In this document: positions 45,095 through 53,166 of the stretch, piece by piece
Numbering within the stretch: position 1 is the stretch's first letter
How the letters are laid out: every line of letters starts with the position of its first letter
The notes under the pieces: generated by a model
Seen by the model: only the letters and a program-made list of their open reading frames with translations
Database searches by the model: none
Told to the model about the DNA's origin: nothing
Made by a program: the position numbers and the translations under genes
NCBI RefSeq assembly: GCF_002097535.1
Contig: NZ_CP020772.1
Coordinates: 372,001 to 436,000 of the forward strand
Source of the DNA: Halobacillus mangrovi
GTDB lineage: Bacteria > Bacillota > Bacilli > Bacillales > Halobacillaceae
Length of the DNA: 64,000 nt
Reading direction: 5' to 3'

Positions 45095-46176
45095 ATGATT
45101 GAACGATTACCAGAGCCGATATCACTTCCCACAGACGCAGGTCCTCATACACTTTCGAATATTGAATGGTGGTATGAGTACGCTTATCTGACTGGAGATC
45201 GCGGCGGGCAATATGCGGTGATGGCATCTTTTTTTCGAGTTGGGGAAACAGCATGCAAAAAAGGCCATTACTTGATTTTTACCTTGATCGACTTAGATAA
45301 AAAAGAAAAGCAAAGTTATTCCTTGTTTGATGCAAATTTAAGATTGCAGATGCTCTCCTTTTACCTACCATTCTATCTACTTCTCCATCCGACAGATACT
45401 CAAATGTGGAAGTTATATAAAAATCTCTTGTTAAATCAAATCCCTCCTGAGCACTCTCAGTTCAAAGCGGCATCGATTCAAAAAAACCAGACCAAACTCA
45501 TCTATGGAGAGAATGAACTGGCATTTTTTGGTGAGAAGCAAGATCGGTTTACGCTGCATTTAAAGAAGATATAGTTGCTGATCTAACTTTTATCCCTCAA
45601 AAGCCAATTGCATTAATAGGTATAGATGGAAAGCCAGATGACTTATACTATTATTCTTTTACGAGAAATAGTGTGGAAGGGCAAATTCAAACGGACAAAG
45701 GGATCGAGAATGTCAAAGGACAAGGGTGGTTTGATCATCAATGGGGCAGGGATTATGGACTGATTAGAGGTGCTGGCTGGAATTGGTTTGGTTTACAACT
45801 TGAGGATGGCCGGGAGCTTCTTTTAAATGAGATGAGAACATCTGAAGGTTCTACCTTCTCCCCGATGGCCAATTTGATTGAGAAAGATGGCAGCATACGT
45901 TTTACAAGAGACATCTCCTTTGAGCCTTTATCATTTTGGAGAAGTTTACGTACAAATGCAAGGTATCCGATTGAATGGAGGATTAAAATCCCTTACTTTT
46001 CAATGGATATTCATGTTAAAGCACTGTTTCCTACACAGGAAATGGATGTGATCGGACCGATGCGGGCCATTTGGGAAGGAGCCTGTACGTTGTACGGGGA
46101 AGAAGTTCTGGCCGGGGGTAAAAAAGAAAGGTTGGAAGGAAGAGGGTTTATGGAGCTTGTCGGTTATGCGAATTAA
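45095..46176 (+). pseudogene. CrtC/AttH-like (lipocalin-type hydratase) gene broken by a frameshift
   Basis: Two frames together read one protein. The first (45095-45574) starts MIERLPEPISLPTDAGPHT and has NIEWWYEYAYLTGD; the second continues from about 45553 with DIVADLTFIPQKPIALIG and carries GWFDHQWGRD and NWFGLQLEDGRELLL. WWY near the start, the WFDHQWG block and the twofold beta-barrel are hallmarks of the CrtC (carotenoid 1,2-hydratase)/AttH family. The break is at a TTTAAAGAAG run, where one added A would restore the frame. Total length would be about 360 residues, right for the family. A sequencing error would also explain it. AAGGTGTG precedes the start. Confidence 0.8.
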
Positions 46177-46204
46177 CTCCTGTGCATTAGATAAATAGCA
46201 TTAT

Positions 46205-46243
46205 AAAAAGGGTCAGCCCTAAAAATTTAGGCTGACCCTTTCA
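46205..46243. terminator. Bidirectional terminator
   Basis: AAAGGGTCAGCC pairs with GGCTGACCCTTT between two convergent genes. Confidence 0.9.
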
Positions 46244-46247
46244 CGTT

Positions 46248-46880
46248 TTACGCGTTTTGATACGTCAAATTAGAAGCAGCAGCAGCGACTTTTTCGAGTC
46301 CTTCCTGCACGATCTCATCAGCTTTATCAGGGTTCGCATTGTGGCCTTCGATGATCACTTCATCTTTCAACTGCATGCCGAAGAATCCACTGAATACGTT
46401 CTTCATATAGCTCATGGACATTTCCATTGGAGCCATAGATGGATCGGAATAGTTACCACCGCGTGCGTTTAGCAAGATGACGCGCTTGTCATCCATAAGC
46501 GGTACCGGGCCGTTCTCCGTATATTTAAATGAGAAGCCAGCTTCAGCTACATAATCGACGAATGTTTGCAGCTTCGCTGGAATTGTGAAGTTCCAAAGTG
46601 GGAAAGCAACAACGACGACATCAGCAGCGCTGATCGCATCTTTGGCTTTTTGCTTCGCATCCATCAAGCGTTGTTCATCTTCATTCAATGCAACACCTTC
46701 CTGGATTTTTCCTAGTGCGGTAAATAGCTCTTGGCCAAGATAAGGCATGTCTTCACTGAAAAGATCATACGTGCTTACCTTTACCTCTTCTGTTTCTTTT
46801 ATATTGTCTAGGAAAGTTTCATACATCTTGGTAGAAATACCGTCTGGACGGTTATTGGCTTTAACGACGAGTACGTTCAT
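46248..46880 (-). CDS. azoR: FMN-dependent NADH-azoreductase
   Basis: A 210-residue flavodoxin-like enzyme. VLVVKANNRPDGISTKM binds FMN phosphate, AFPLWNFTIPAKLQTFVDYV is the conserved flavin loop and LNARGGNYSD another FMN contact. It reduces azo bonds and quinones with NADH, usually as a thiol/quinone stress enzyme. It stands alone with AACAGGAGGTTTTTCAGTT before the ATG. Confidence 0.93.
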   Translation of the reverse strand: MNVLVVKANNRPDGISTKMYETFLDNIKETEEVKVSTYDLFSEDMPYLGQELFTALGKIQEGVALNEDEQRLMDAKQKAKDAISAADVVVVAFPLWNFTIPAKLQTFVDYVAEAGFSFKYTENGPVPLMDDKRVILLNARGGNYSDPSMAPMEMSMSYMKNVFSGFFGMQLKDEVIIEGHNANPDKADEIVQEGLEKVAAAASNLTYQNA

Positions 46881-46995
46881 AACTGAAAAACCTCCTGTTG
46901 TTTTTTAATCACAAGGTACATTATAATATCTCGAATTCGAGAGTTCAACGAATATGTTCTGGTAAATGTGCTAAAAGGTACCAAAGTAGGAGAAA

Positions 46996-47032
46996 TGAAA
47001 AAAGACAAGGACTATTCGCCTCGTCTTTTCGT
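46996..47032 (-). terminator. Terminator of ohrA
   Basis: Minus-strand GAAAAGACGAGG pairs with CCTTGTCTTTTTTC. Confidence 0.8.
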
Positions 47033-47033
47033 A

Positions 47034-47456
47034 TTACACGGCTTTTGCTTCCAATTCGACTTCCATATTGCCGCGGGTTGCTCTGGAGTAAGGGCAGACA
47101 CCATGGGCTTTTTCTACAAGCTCTTCTGCTTCCTCCTGGCTGACATCTTTAATCTCTACATAAAGCTTCGCAGACAAGCCGAATCCTCCGTCCTGCTTGC
47201 CGATACTCACTTCAGCTGTCACGCTTGACTCAATTTTCTTCTTCATTTGTGAAGCTACAAGCTGAAGCGCGCTGTCAAAACAAGCGGCATAGCCAGCAGA
47301 AAATAGCTGCTCTGGATTGGTCGTTCCTTGTTTTTCTGTCCCTCCAAGAGATTTAGGCATGGACAAGTCTAAGTTCAATGTATCATCTGAAGATTTCACG
47401 TGGCCCTGACGTCCGCCTTCAGCTGTTGCTTTTGCAGTATAAAGCACGTTTGTCAT
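47034..47456 (-). CDS. ohrA: Organic hydroperoxide resistance protein (OsmC/Ohr)
   Basis: A 140-residue thiol peroxidase that reduces organic hydroperoxides. The two reactive Cys are in AACFDSAL (C59) and HGVCPYSRA (C121), as in Ohr rather than OsmC. ATG 47456 has AAAGGGAG upstream; 13 more codons are open before it. Divergent from its regulator OhrR, with a shared palindrome between them. Confidence 0.95.
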   Translation of the reverse strand: MTNVLYTAKATAEGGRQGHVKSSDDTLNLDLSMPKSLGGTEKQGTTNPEQLFSAGYAACFDSALQLVASQMKKKIESSVTAEVSIGKQDGGFGLSAKLYVEIKDVSQEEAEELVEKAHGVCPYSRATRGNMEVELEAKAV

Positions 47457-47481
47457 GTGAATCGACTCCCTTTTGGTTATA

Positions 47482-47499
47482 TTAATTGCGCACAATTAA
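47482..47499. promoter_or_regulatory. Candidate OhrR operator
   Basis: TTAATTGCGCACAATTAA is palindromic but for one pair, and a second CACAATTAAT half-site follows at 47506. OhrR boxes in Bacillus centre on TACAATT/AATTGTA. It lies between the divergent ohrA and ohrR starts. Confidence 0.65.
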
Positions 47500-47586
47500 A
47501 TAGTACACAATTAATAATGAAACAACAAATTATTTGCATGAGCCTGAGCAATAGGCTTTGCTATAATGGGTACAGGAGGGTTTATC

Positions 47587-48024
47587 ATGGCCGACGAAAA
47601 AATGAAATTGGAAAATCAGATTTGCTTTTCTTTGTATGCGACGACTCGCGAGATGACGAAGCTTTATCGTCCGCTTCTAGCTGATTTAAATATTACGTAC
47701 CCGCAGTATTTGGTTTTACTAGCGTTATGGGAAACCAATCCGCTTACGGTCAAGGAGCTGGGGAAACGGCTGTATCTTGATTCCGGGACACTGACACCGA
47801 TGCTGAAGCGAATGGAAACGGAAGGACTGCTTGTCCGTGAACGGTCGAAAGAGGATGAACGGAGCGTCGTTGTTTCTTTAACAATAAAAGGGGAGGAGGC
47901 AGAAGAAAAGGCTTCCTGTATCCCTGACCTTTTATTAGGAAATATCGACCTGGATGAAGAAAAAATCCTTCAATTAAAGGAAACGTTGAACCGTATGCTG
48001 GAAGCCACCCAGGAAAAACAATAA
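47587..48024 (+). CDS. ohrR: MarR-family organic peroxide sensor OhrR
   Basis: A 145-residue MarR-type repressor. The reactive Cys sits at position 13 in ENQICFSLYATTRE, as in 1-Cys OhrR of Bacillus; YPQYLVLLALWE and the winged helix (LGKRLYLDSGTLTPMLKRME) are typical. Oxidation of the Cys by organic peroxide would release ohrA. CAGGAGGGTTTATC precedes ATG 47587; an upstream in-frame start seven codons earlier is less likely. Confidence 0.93.
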   Translation: MADEKMKLENQICFSLYATTREMTKLYRPLLADLNITYPQYLVLLALWETNPLTVKELGKRLYLDSGTLTPMLKRMETEGLLVRERSKEDERSVVVSLTIKGEEAEEKASCIPDLLLGNIDLDEEKILQLKETLNRMLEATQEKQ

Positions 48025-48059
48025 AAGCGCGGAATCCTGGAGTGATTTCGCGCGAATCG

Positions 48060-48551
48060 TTAGCACCAAACGATGATCCGGTAAGGAGTCGTTTGGGCGG
48101 GGATACTTTTTGTACTTGGACCGTAGATAACGATCAAATTCCGGTTGGCCGGGTTCCGTGTGAACGGCTGCCCATTCGCGAGCAAAACTTGGGTGAATGG
48201 GGAGAGGTTTACCTTTAGTAACCCATCACGGCTTACAAGCTGCTCATTAAAATATTCCACTTTTACATTTTGAGCCGGGGTTTCTTTCACCATAACAAGA
48301 GCGCGAAATTGAGGCGGAAAGATTAAAGGAACAGGGGCATCGGCATCGAAATAACCGGTGATGCTGTCTCCAATCCGGACAATTGCCTGGTCTATAAAAT
48401 AGGTCGTTGATGAAATGACAAAGTTAACCATGGATCCAGCGCCGTCATCGACAGCCATTAACTGATAACAACCTGCTTCTTCACCATTTTGCCCAACTGG
48501 AAAGTCGTTGATCATGGTGACTGTACCTCTGAACGGTTTAAAATTGACCAT
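48060..48551 (-). CDS. Beta-rich hypothetical protein
   Basis: A 163-residue protein without signal or membrane helix. Beta-strand-like pieces dominate (GTVTMINDFPVGQNGEEAGC, MVNFVISSTTYFIDQAIVRI) and GDSITGYFDADAPVPLIFPP reads like an OB-fold or cupin-like barrel. Two Cys lie early and at the last position. No family is named with confidence. GAGGGAGTATGTTTT precedes the ATG. Confidence 0.65.
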   Translation of the reverse strand: MVNFKPFRGTVTMINDFPVGQNGEEAGCYQLMAVDDGAGSMVNFVISSTTYFIDQAIVRIGDSITGYFDADAPVPLIFPPQFRALVMVKETPAQNVKVEYFNEQLVSRDGLLKVNLSPFTQVLLANGQPFTRNPANRNLIVIYGPSTKSIPAQTTPYRIIVWC

Positions 48552-48647
48552 AAAACATACTCCCTCAGTGATTTGCTTCCTGTGTTTACATCCTATGAAA
48601 AAAGCCTGGGCGGGTGAATGCAGATTTTGATAGGAAGGAGACGAAAC

Positions 48648-49580
48648 ATGACATCAATCAATCCAATACAAGCTATTCTAGATGAAAACGAGGTTATGAT
48701 TTTAGATGGAGCCTTAGCTACAGAGCTCGAGAAACACGGATGTGATCTGGATGATCCGCTCTGGTCCGCGCGTGTTTTATTGGAAAATCCAGGCCTCATT
48801 TATCAAGTTCACTATGATTATTTTCGTTCCGGAGCTGACTGCGCCATTACAGCCAGCTACCAGGCAACAGTCGAAGGGTTTGCTGAACGGGGCATCGGCG
48901 AAAATGAAGCGCTGGATTTGATTAAGGAAACTGTAGTTCTTGCTAGAAAAGCGAGAGATGATTTTTGGCAGGAGGAAGGCGGGACAAACAGGCCGAAACC
49001 GCTGGTTGCCGCATCCGTCGGTCCATATGGAGCTTATCTCGCTGATGGATCGGAATACAAAGGGAACTACGGCGTGAATGATGAGAGATTACGAGAATTT
49101 CACCAGCCTCGAATAAAGGCTCTCGTTGAAGCAGGCGCGGATGTCCTGGCTATTGAAACGATTCCTTCTTTCCGGGAAGCAAAAGTAATAAGTTCCCTGG
49201 TAAAAGAATTTCCTGATACTTATGGATGGCTGTCATTTACATTGAAAAACGGGTACGCAATCAGTGATGGTACACCGCTTGAGGAATGTGCCCAAGCATT
49301 TGAAGAATATGATCAGATCGCTGCCATAGGGGCTAACTGCACCCCTCTCACAACTGCTTCCGAAGCGGTTGCGACCTTGAATGCTCATACTGAAAAACCG
49401 ATTATTGTATATCCGAATTCTGGTGAAACCTACGATCCCGAAACCAACACGTGGCACGGGGAAGGTTCTGACAGTTTTCATACGCGAGATTGGTATAAAA
49501 GAGGAGCACGGATTGTCGGAGGCTGCTGCCGAACAGCGCCGGCACGCATTGTAGAGATAGCTAAAGCGTGGCGAACCTAA
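48648..49580 (+). CDS. mmuM: Homocysteine S-methyltransferase
   Basis: A 310-residue enzyme of the MmuM/YbgG type, methylating homocysteine with S-methylmethionine or SAM to give methionine. ILDGALATELEKHGCDLDDP opens the barrel; GANCTPL supplies the first zinc Cys and VGGCCRTAPA the Cys pair. Start 48648 is taken because GGAAGGAGACGAAAC precedes it; an in-frame ATG lies ten codons earlier. No riboswitch was seen upstream, unlike the MetE-like gene at 6.8 kb. No partner permease is adjacent. Confidence 0.92.
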   Translation: MTSINPIQAILDENEVMILDGALATELEKHGCDLDDPLWSARVLLENPGLIYQVHYDYFRSGADCAITASYQATVEGFAERGIGENEALDLIKETVVLARKARDDFWQEEGGTNRPKPLVAASVGPYGAYLADGSEYKGNYGVNDERLREFHQPRIKALVEAGADVLAIETIPSFREAKVISSLVKEFPDTYGWLSFTLKNGYAISDGTPLEECAQAFEEYDQIAAIGANCTPLTTASEAVATLNAHTEKPIIVYPNSGETYDPETNTWHGEGSDSFHTRDWYKRGARIVGGCCRTAPARIVEIAKAWRT

Positions 49581-49603
49581 AACTTTATAAGGTTGGAAAT
49601 CTA

Positions 49604-49644
49604 TAAAAAGACAGCTTATGCAAATTTTAGCTGTCTTTTTTTGC
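49604..49644 (+). terminator. Terminator of mmuM
   Basis: AAAAAGACAGCT pairs with AGCTGTCTTTTT, then T and C. Confidence 0.9.
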
Positions 49645-49813
49645 TTTATTATGTAGAATAAAGGATAGAAGACACCATAGAATTTCTCTCCCCCTTTTTT
49701 ACCAAAAGTACACATCCTACGATTTATCTAGTGATCGGTACACGCCGATATAAAAAAGGGACCATCGTAACAGATTTATCCCGCCCCTAAAAAATCTTTA
49801 TGGAGGGTGAACC

Positions 49814-50770
49814 ATGAATCGTCTCAGAAAGTTGATCATCGTAGCCGCCACTGTTTTGCTCGCAGGAGCATCCATCTCGTATTCTCCGCACGTCAGTCAT
49901 GCCGAAAGCCACAAGGAAGACCGTTACCGCCATCTCGATGAACATCTTGATTTCAAGTATCCTTTGCCCATTATGTTTGGAGTCATTATGACGTTAAAGA
50001 AAGAGCATAAATATGATCTCTCTTTATCAGAAGCTATTGATATCCTTCATTCTATGAAAAAGGTTGAAGTCATGGACAGTTACCTTGATTTTCGCAAGCA
50101 TAAAGTTGAATCAAAGGAGATTCGCCGCATCGTGAAACAGGTATATGATATAGACTTGGAAAGAGTCTCTGAACTAGGAGCTGGAAAGCAAGTGAGCACA
50201 TATCCTAAGGAGATTACCGACGGGGTGAAACTGAAGTTAGCCGATGAATCAATTGAGGATTTAGATGCCTATATCCAGTCACTGACGAAGGTTGAAGTGA
50301 TGGATCTATACTTAGAGCATTACGGTAAAAAGATTGATGGACCGGAAATCCGCCGTGTGGTGAATCAAATTTTCGGCGTGAACTTAGACGGCATCTCTTC
50401 TCTGGAAGGCTCAGGCGTCTCCCTTTTTTCAAAAGATCAATGGATTTCCCAGTATGACAATGATTTATTCGTCGTTCACACCGGCCTTACGGATGTAGAC
50501 GTATGGGTGTATCCGACCGAATACTTTATAGAGAAGACAGGACGTACAGAGCTGCCCATTGGACTGCAGAATGGTCTGAAGGCGTTAGGATTTGAATACA
50601 GCGAAGAAAAAGATGCGCTTTATTATGCCAACCCGACAGGAGAGTCTGTGCCTGATCAATTTAAAGGTCATACGCTTGGCACGATCATAGGATTCATAAA
50701 AAGCAATTATGCTGATCTATTAAAGCCCAATTCTGATCATAAGAACCACGAGTCAAAAGACGTGGATTAG
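49814..50770 (+). CDS. Secreted protein with internal duplication, unknown function
   Basis: A 318-residue exported protein: signal peptide about 1-30 ending VSHA. Two copies of a 39-residue helical unit lie at about 83-121 and 159-197; both read KVEVMD-YL, then EIRR-V-Q, then L--(V/I)S-L. The C-terminal third (about 205-310) is a different alpha/beta part. No catalytic motif or family recognised. ATGGAGGGTGAACC precedes the ATG. It may be a cell-wall or extracellular-matrix binding protein, but this is a guess. Confidence 0.75.
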   Translation: MNRLRKLIIVAATVLLAGASISYSPHVSHAESHKEDRYRHLDEHLDFKYPLPIMFGVIMTLKKEHKYDLSLSEAIDILHSMKKVEVMDSYLDFRKHKVESKEIRRIVKQVYDIDLERVSELGAGKQVSTYPKEITDGVKLKLADESIEDLDAYIQSLTKVEVMDLYLEHYGKKIDGPEIRRVVNQIFGVNLDGISSLEGSGVSLFSKDQWISQYDNDLFVVHTGLTDVDVWVYPTEYFIEKTGRTELPIGLQNGLKALGFEYSEEKDALYYANPTGESVPDQFKGHTLGTIIGFIKSNYADLLKPNSDHKNHESKDVD

Positions 50771-50777
50771 GGAAATA

Positions 50778-50818
50778 CAGAAGCAGATTCATACATTCTA
50801 TGAGTCTGCTTTTTTCTA
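50778..50818 (+). terminator. Terminator of secreted repeat protein
   Basis: AAGCAGATTCATA pairs with TATGAGTCTGCTT around CATTC, then TTTTTC. Confidence 0.85.
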
Positions 50819-50838
50819 TGAACAAGGAGGCGATTCTC

Positions 50839-51354
50839 ATGGACAAAATGAAAGTTTTACAAGCGGACATTACTAAATTAGACGTCGATGCTATCGTCAA
50901 TGCGGCGAATAAACAGCTGAAGGGAGGCGGAGGCGTCGATGGAGCCATCCATCGTGCCGGAGGCCCAGAGATTATGGAAGAATGCCGTGAAATCGGCAGC
51001 TGTGAAACGGGAGAAGCCGTGATTACAACCGCAGGTCAATTACCCTGTGAAAAAGTCATCCATACCGTAGGCCCGGTGTGGAATGGAGGAGAAAAAGGAG
51101 AAGCTGAGCAGTTAGCTGGATGCTACAGAAATTCTTTGACGCTTGCAGCCGATTACAGGCTGAGCACGGTTGCTTTTCCGAATATCAGTACAGGAATATA
51201 CGGATATCCGAAAGACGAAGCCGCAGAGATAGCGATTCAAGAGGTAAGAAATTTTTTAGAGGGTCACGAAGAAATTGAGGAAGTTCTCTTTGTCTGTTTT
51301 GATGAGGAAAACAAAAAAATTTATGAAGAGAAACTGGAAAACCCACCGGAGTGA
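50839..51354 (+). CDS. ymdB: Macrodomain protein, O-acetyl-ADP-ribose deacetylase type
   Basis: A 171-residue macrodomain. [20 protein letters not shown] binds ADP-ribose adenosine, [14 protein letters not shown] is the phosphate loop with catalytic Asp, and [17 protein letters not shown] the second loop. It would hydrolyse O-acetyl-ADP-ribose or remove ADP-ribose from proteins. AACAAGGAGGCGATTCTC precedes ATG 50839; MKV at 50848 is another start. Its terminator begins inside its last codons. Confidence 0.92.
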   Translation: MDKMKVLQADITKLDVDAIVNAANKQLKGGGGVDGAIHRAGGPEIMEECREIGSCETGEAVITTAGQLPCEKVIHTVGPVWNGGEKGEAEQLAGCYRNSLTLAADYRLSTVAFPNISTGIYGYPKDEAAEIAIQEVRNFLEGHEEIEEVLFVCFDEENKKIYEEKLENPPE

Positions 51355-51374
51355 GGACTCCCGTGGGTTTTTGT
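51339..51374 (+). terminator. Terminator overlapping the macrodomain stop codon
   Basis: AAACCCACCGGAG pairs with CTCCCGTGGGTTT. The left arm encodes the last codons and the stop TGA lies in the loop. Confidence 0.85.
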
Positions 51375-51407
51375 GGTTTATTGAGACTGCCAGGGCTCTT
51401 TTATTCC

Positions 51408-52310
51408 TTATTGGGCAACTCTAAAAGCTTCCTTTTTTGGATGTACCGTGCCTAACACGTTTTCAAGTGATTGCGTTTCTTCCTCGTTTAAAGGAATCAA
51501 TGGCAAACGGACACTTCCCACCTCGATGCCACGATTATTCAAGGCCGCTTTTACCGGAGATGGACTCGGTGCAGAGAAAATAGCTTTCATTACCGGAACA
51601 AGCTTCTGGTGCAGACTGGCGGCATAGGCACCATCTCCCGTATGGTAGCTATCGAGCATTTGCTGCATCTCGTTTCCGATGACATGAGCGGAAACGGAAA
51701 TGATGCCAGTTCCGCCGATCGATACGAATGGCAGAGTATTCGTGTCTTCGCCGCTATAAACGGAGAAGTTATCTGGTGTGCTGCTGATGATTTCTGTTGC
51801 GGCATCCAGATCACCACTTGCTTCTTTGACGGAAACGATGTTTTTGATTTGAGCCAGGCGGATAATGGTTGCTGGTTCCAAGTTGACGACACTTCGACCA
51901 GGGATATTGTAGAGCATAACGGGCAGATTCGTGGCATTGGCAATCGTAGAAAAGTGCTGATACATACCTTCCTGTGACGGTTTGTTGTAGTACGGAGTGA
52001 CAAGCATAACGGCATCGACGCCAGCGGCTTCCGCTTGCTGCGTCAGTTGAATCGAAGCATTCGTGTTGTTGGATCCGGTTCCTGCAATGACAGGGACTCG
52101 ATTGTCGACCACCTCTACAACGAATTTGAACAAACTTACTTTTTCTTCTGTCGTTAATGTTGGGGATTCACCTGTGGTACCTGCGACGACTAAAGCATCC
52201 GAACCGTTATCGATCAAGTAGTTGACGAGAGTTTCCGTTGCACTGAAATCAATGTTTCCTTGCTGGTCAAATGGGGTCACCATAGCTGTTAGAACTTGGC
52301 CGAAATTCAT
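51408..52310 (-). CDS. dapA: 4-hydroxy-tetrahydrodipicolinate synthase
   Basis: A 300-residue aldolase joining pyruvate and aspartate semialdehyde, first step of the lysine/diaminopimelate branch. Catalytic Lys162 is in IVSVKEASGDL, Tyr134 in VMLYNIPGRS, and the AGTTGESPTLT loop binds substrate. A lysine riboswitch and its terminator lie in the leader, so it is shut down by lysine. Other dap genes are not in the window, so this may be one of several copies. GTGAGGTAA precedes the ATG. Confidence 0.96.
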   Translation of the reverse strand: MNFGQVLTAMVTPFDQQGNIDFSATETLVNYLIDNGSDALVVAGTTGESPTLTTEEKVSLFKFVVEVVDNRVPVIAGTGSNNTNASIQLTQQAEAAGVDAVMLVTPYYNKPSQEGMYQHFSTIANATNLPVMLYNIPGRSVVNLEPATIIRLAQIKNIVSVKEASGDLDAATEIISSTPDNFSVYSGEDTNTLPFVSIGGTGIISVSAHVIGNEMQQMLDSYHTGDGAYAASLHQKLVPVMKAIFSAPSPSPVKAALNNRGIEVGSVRLPLIPLNEEETQSLENVLGTVHPKKEAFRVAQ

Positions 52311-52382
52311 TTACCTCACACCCTTTGGAAAAATTTTTTTAGTATCTTTCGAGGTCGTGAGGGCCTTACGGCAGCAGAAAAT

Positions 52383-52416
52383 CAAAAAGGCAGCAACGAG
52401 AGCCGTTGCTGCCGTA
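52383..52416 (-). terminator. Riboswitch-controlled terminator upstream of dapA
   Basis: Minus-strand GGCAGCAACGGCTC pairs with GAGCCGTTGCTGCC-like arms (CGGCAGCAACGG / CCGTTGCTGCC), followed by TTTTTGATTTT. Confidence 0.85.
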
Positions 52417-52437
52417 GAAACTTTTTAACCGTTCCTG

Positions 52438-52612
52438 CGTAAGATAGCCCTCCATATAGTCTCCTATATGACAGTCCTGCGCCTCTTAAGCAACAGAACC
52501 AACGTCCAGAACATGAGGTTCCTTCCGCTTCGGCAAGATACCCTTTCCACATGGGTCGTCGGATCTCATTCTCCTCGACATGTGTACTCATGCATGTTGC
52601 ACCTCTATCCTT
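52438..52612 (-). promoter_or_regulatory. Lysine riboswitch (L-box) aptamer
   Basis: Read on the minus strand the leader shows the L-box landmarks in order: AGAGGTGC, GAGTA, TCGAGGA, GGAAAGGG, TTGCCGAAG, CTGG, GGACTGTCAT and GGGCTATCTT. P1 forms between GGATAG and CTATCTT. It is followed about 25 bases later by the terminator, so lysine should stop transcription into dapA. Confidence 0.9.
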
Positions 52613-52769
52613 ACTTCAAATTTTCTTTGAAATAAGAAAAATATTTAGTTAGGGAAATTGTAGCAAAAATTCTGAACGACGACAAGAGATAATTGAATAC
52701 AAGGATTTTGGAGATAGCAGGCTTAGGCGGTTCTGTCGATAGAGAGTAGGGGAAAGGTGGTCAGAAAAT

Positions 52770-52875
52770 GACTCCCTTTCCGTGGAAGTACGGGGAGCCT
52801 CCTCAGGCATTTTGCCTTCCGGGGTCTCCCCCATGTACTCTATTTCCACAGGAGTCTCGCCATCTCCTGAGCATC
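52770..52875 (+). repeat. Interspersed repeat copy A
   Basis: A GC-rich hairpin-forming stretch: CTTTCCGTGGAAG, GAGCCTCCTC, GGGGTCTC, TTTCCACAGGAGTCTCGCC. It starts and ends with GACTCC/GGAGTC arms. The pattern (CTTTCCGCGG...GCCTCCTCGG...GGGGTCTC...TTCCCGCAGGAGTCT) is one I recognise from many Bacillaceae intergenic repeats. No open frame is supported in it. Confidence 0.75.
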
Positions 52876-52991
52876 CTACCGCAAGAGAAGGACGAAACAA
52901 ATCAGGAGTGGCCCATTATCTTTCAAAAATCACTATTCATTGTCAGTACTTTTCTTCTGCCTAAACAATTCCAGCATGGAGTGAAGGAAGA

Positions 52992-53087
52992 CATGCAGCT
53001 CCCTGTGGGAACAGCGGACTAGTCGAGACTCCAGAGAGAAAAGCCCGAGGCGTCTCTCGTCTGCCCGTGAAAAGCGAGCGGTTTTCC
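52992..53087 (-). repeat. Interspersed repeat copy B, inverted relative to copy A
   Basis: Read on the minus strand it gives CTCGCTTTTCACGGGC, GCCTCGGGC, GGAGTCTCGAC and GCTGTTCCCACAGGGAG, the same ordered blocks as copy A but in the other orientation, 117 bases away. The bases between the copies show no gene. Confidence 0.75.
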
Positions 53088-53150
53088 ATTCCCCCTAGAC
53101 TTTTCAGCGTTTCAAGTCTTAGGGATAAGGGGGCTAATGGAAGAAGGAAA
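53088..53150 (-). terminator. Long hairpin after desR
   Basis: CCATTCCCCCTAGACTT and AAGTCTTAGGG..GGGGGCTAATGG form a long imperfect stem 17 bases after the desR stop. It lacks a good T run, so it may be an mRNA 3' stabiliser or part of the repeat flank. Confidence 0.45.
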
Positions 53151-53166
53151 TGATTTAAACAAACGT

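Noticed and set aside
52382..52591. 69-codon minus-strand frame
   Set aside because: It lies inside the lysine riboswitch and its terminator; RNA structure explains this stretch better.
52649..52964. Open frames of 60-84 codons on both strands
   Set aside because: They fall in the GC-rich repeat copy A and between the repeats, with no start signals or protein-like composition.
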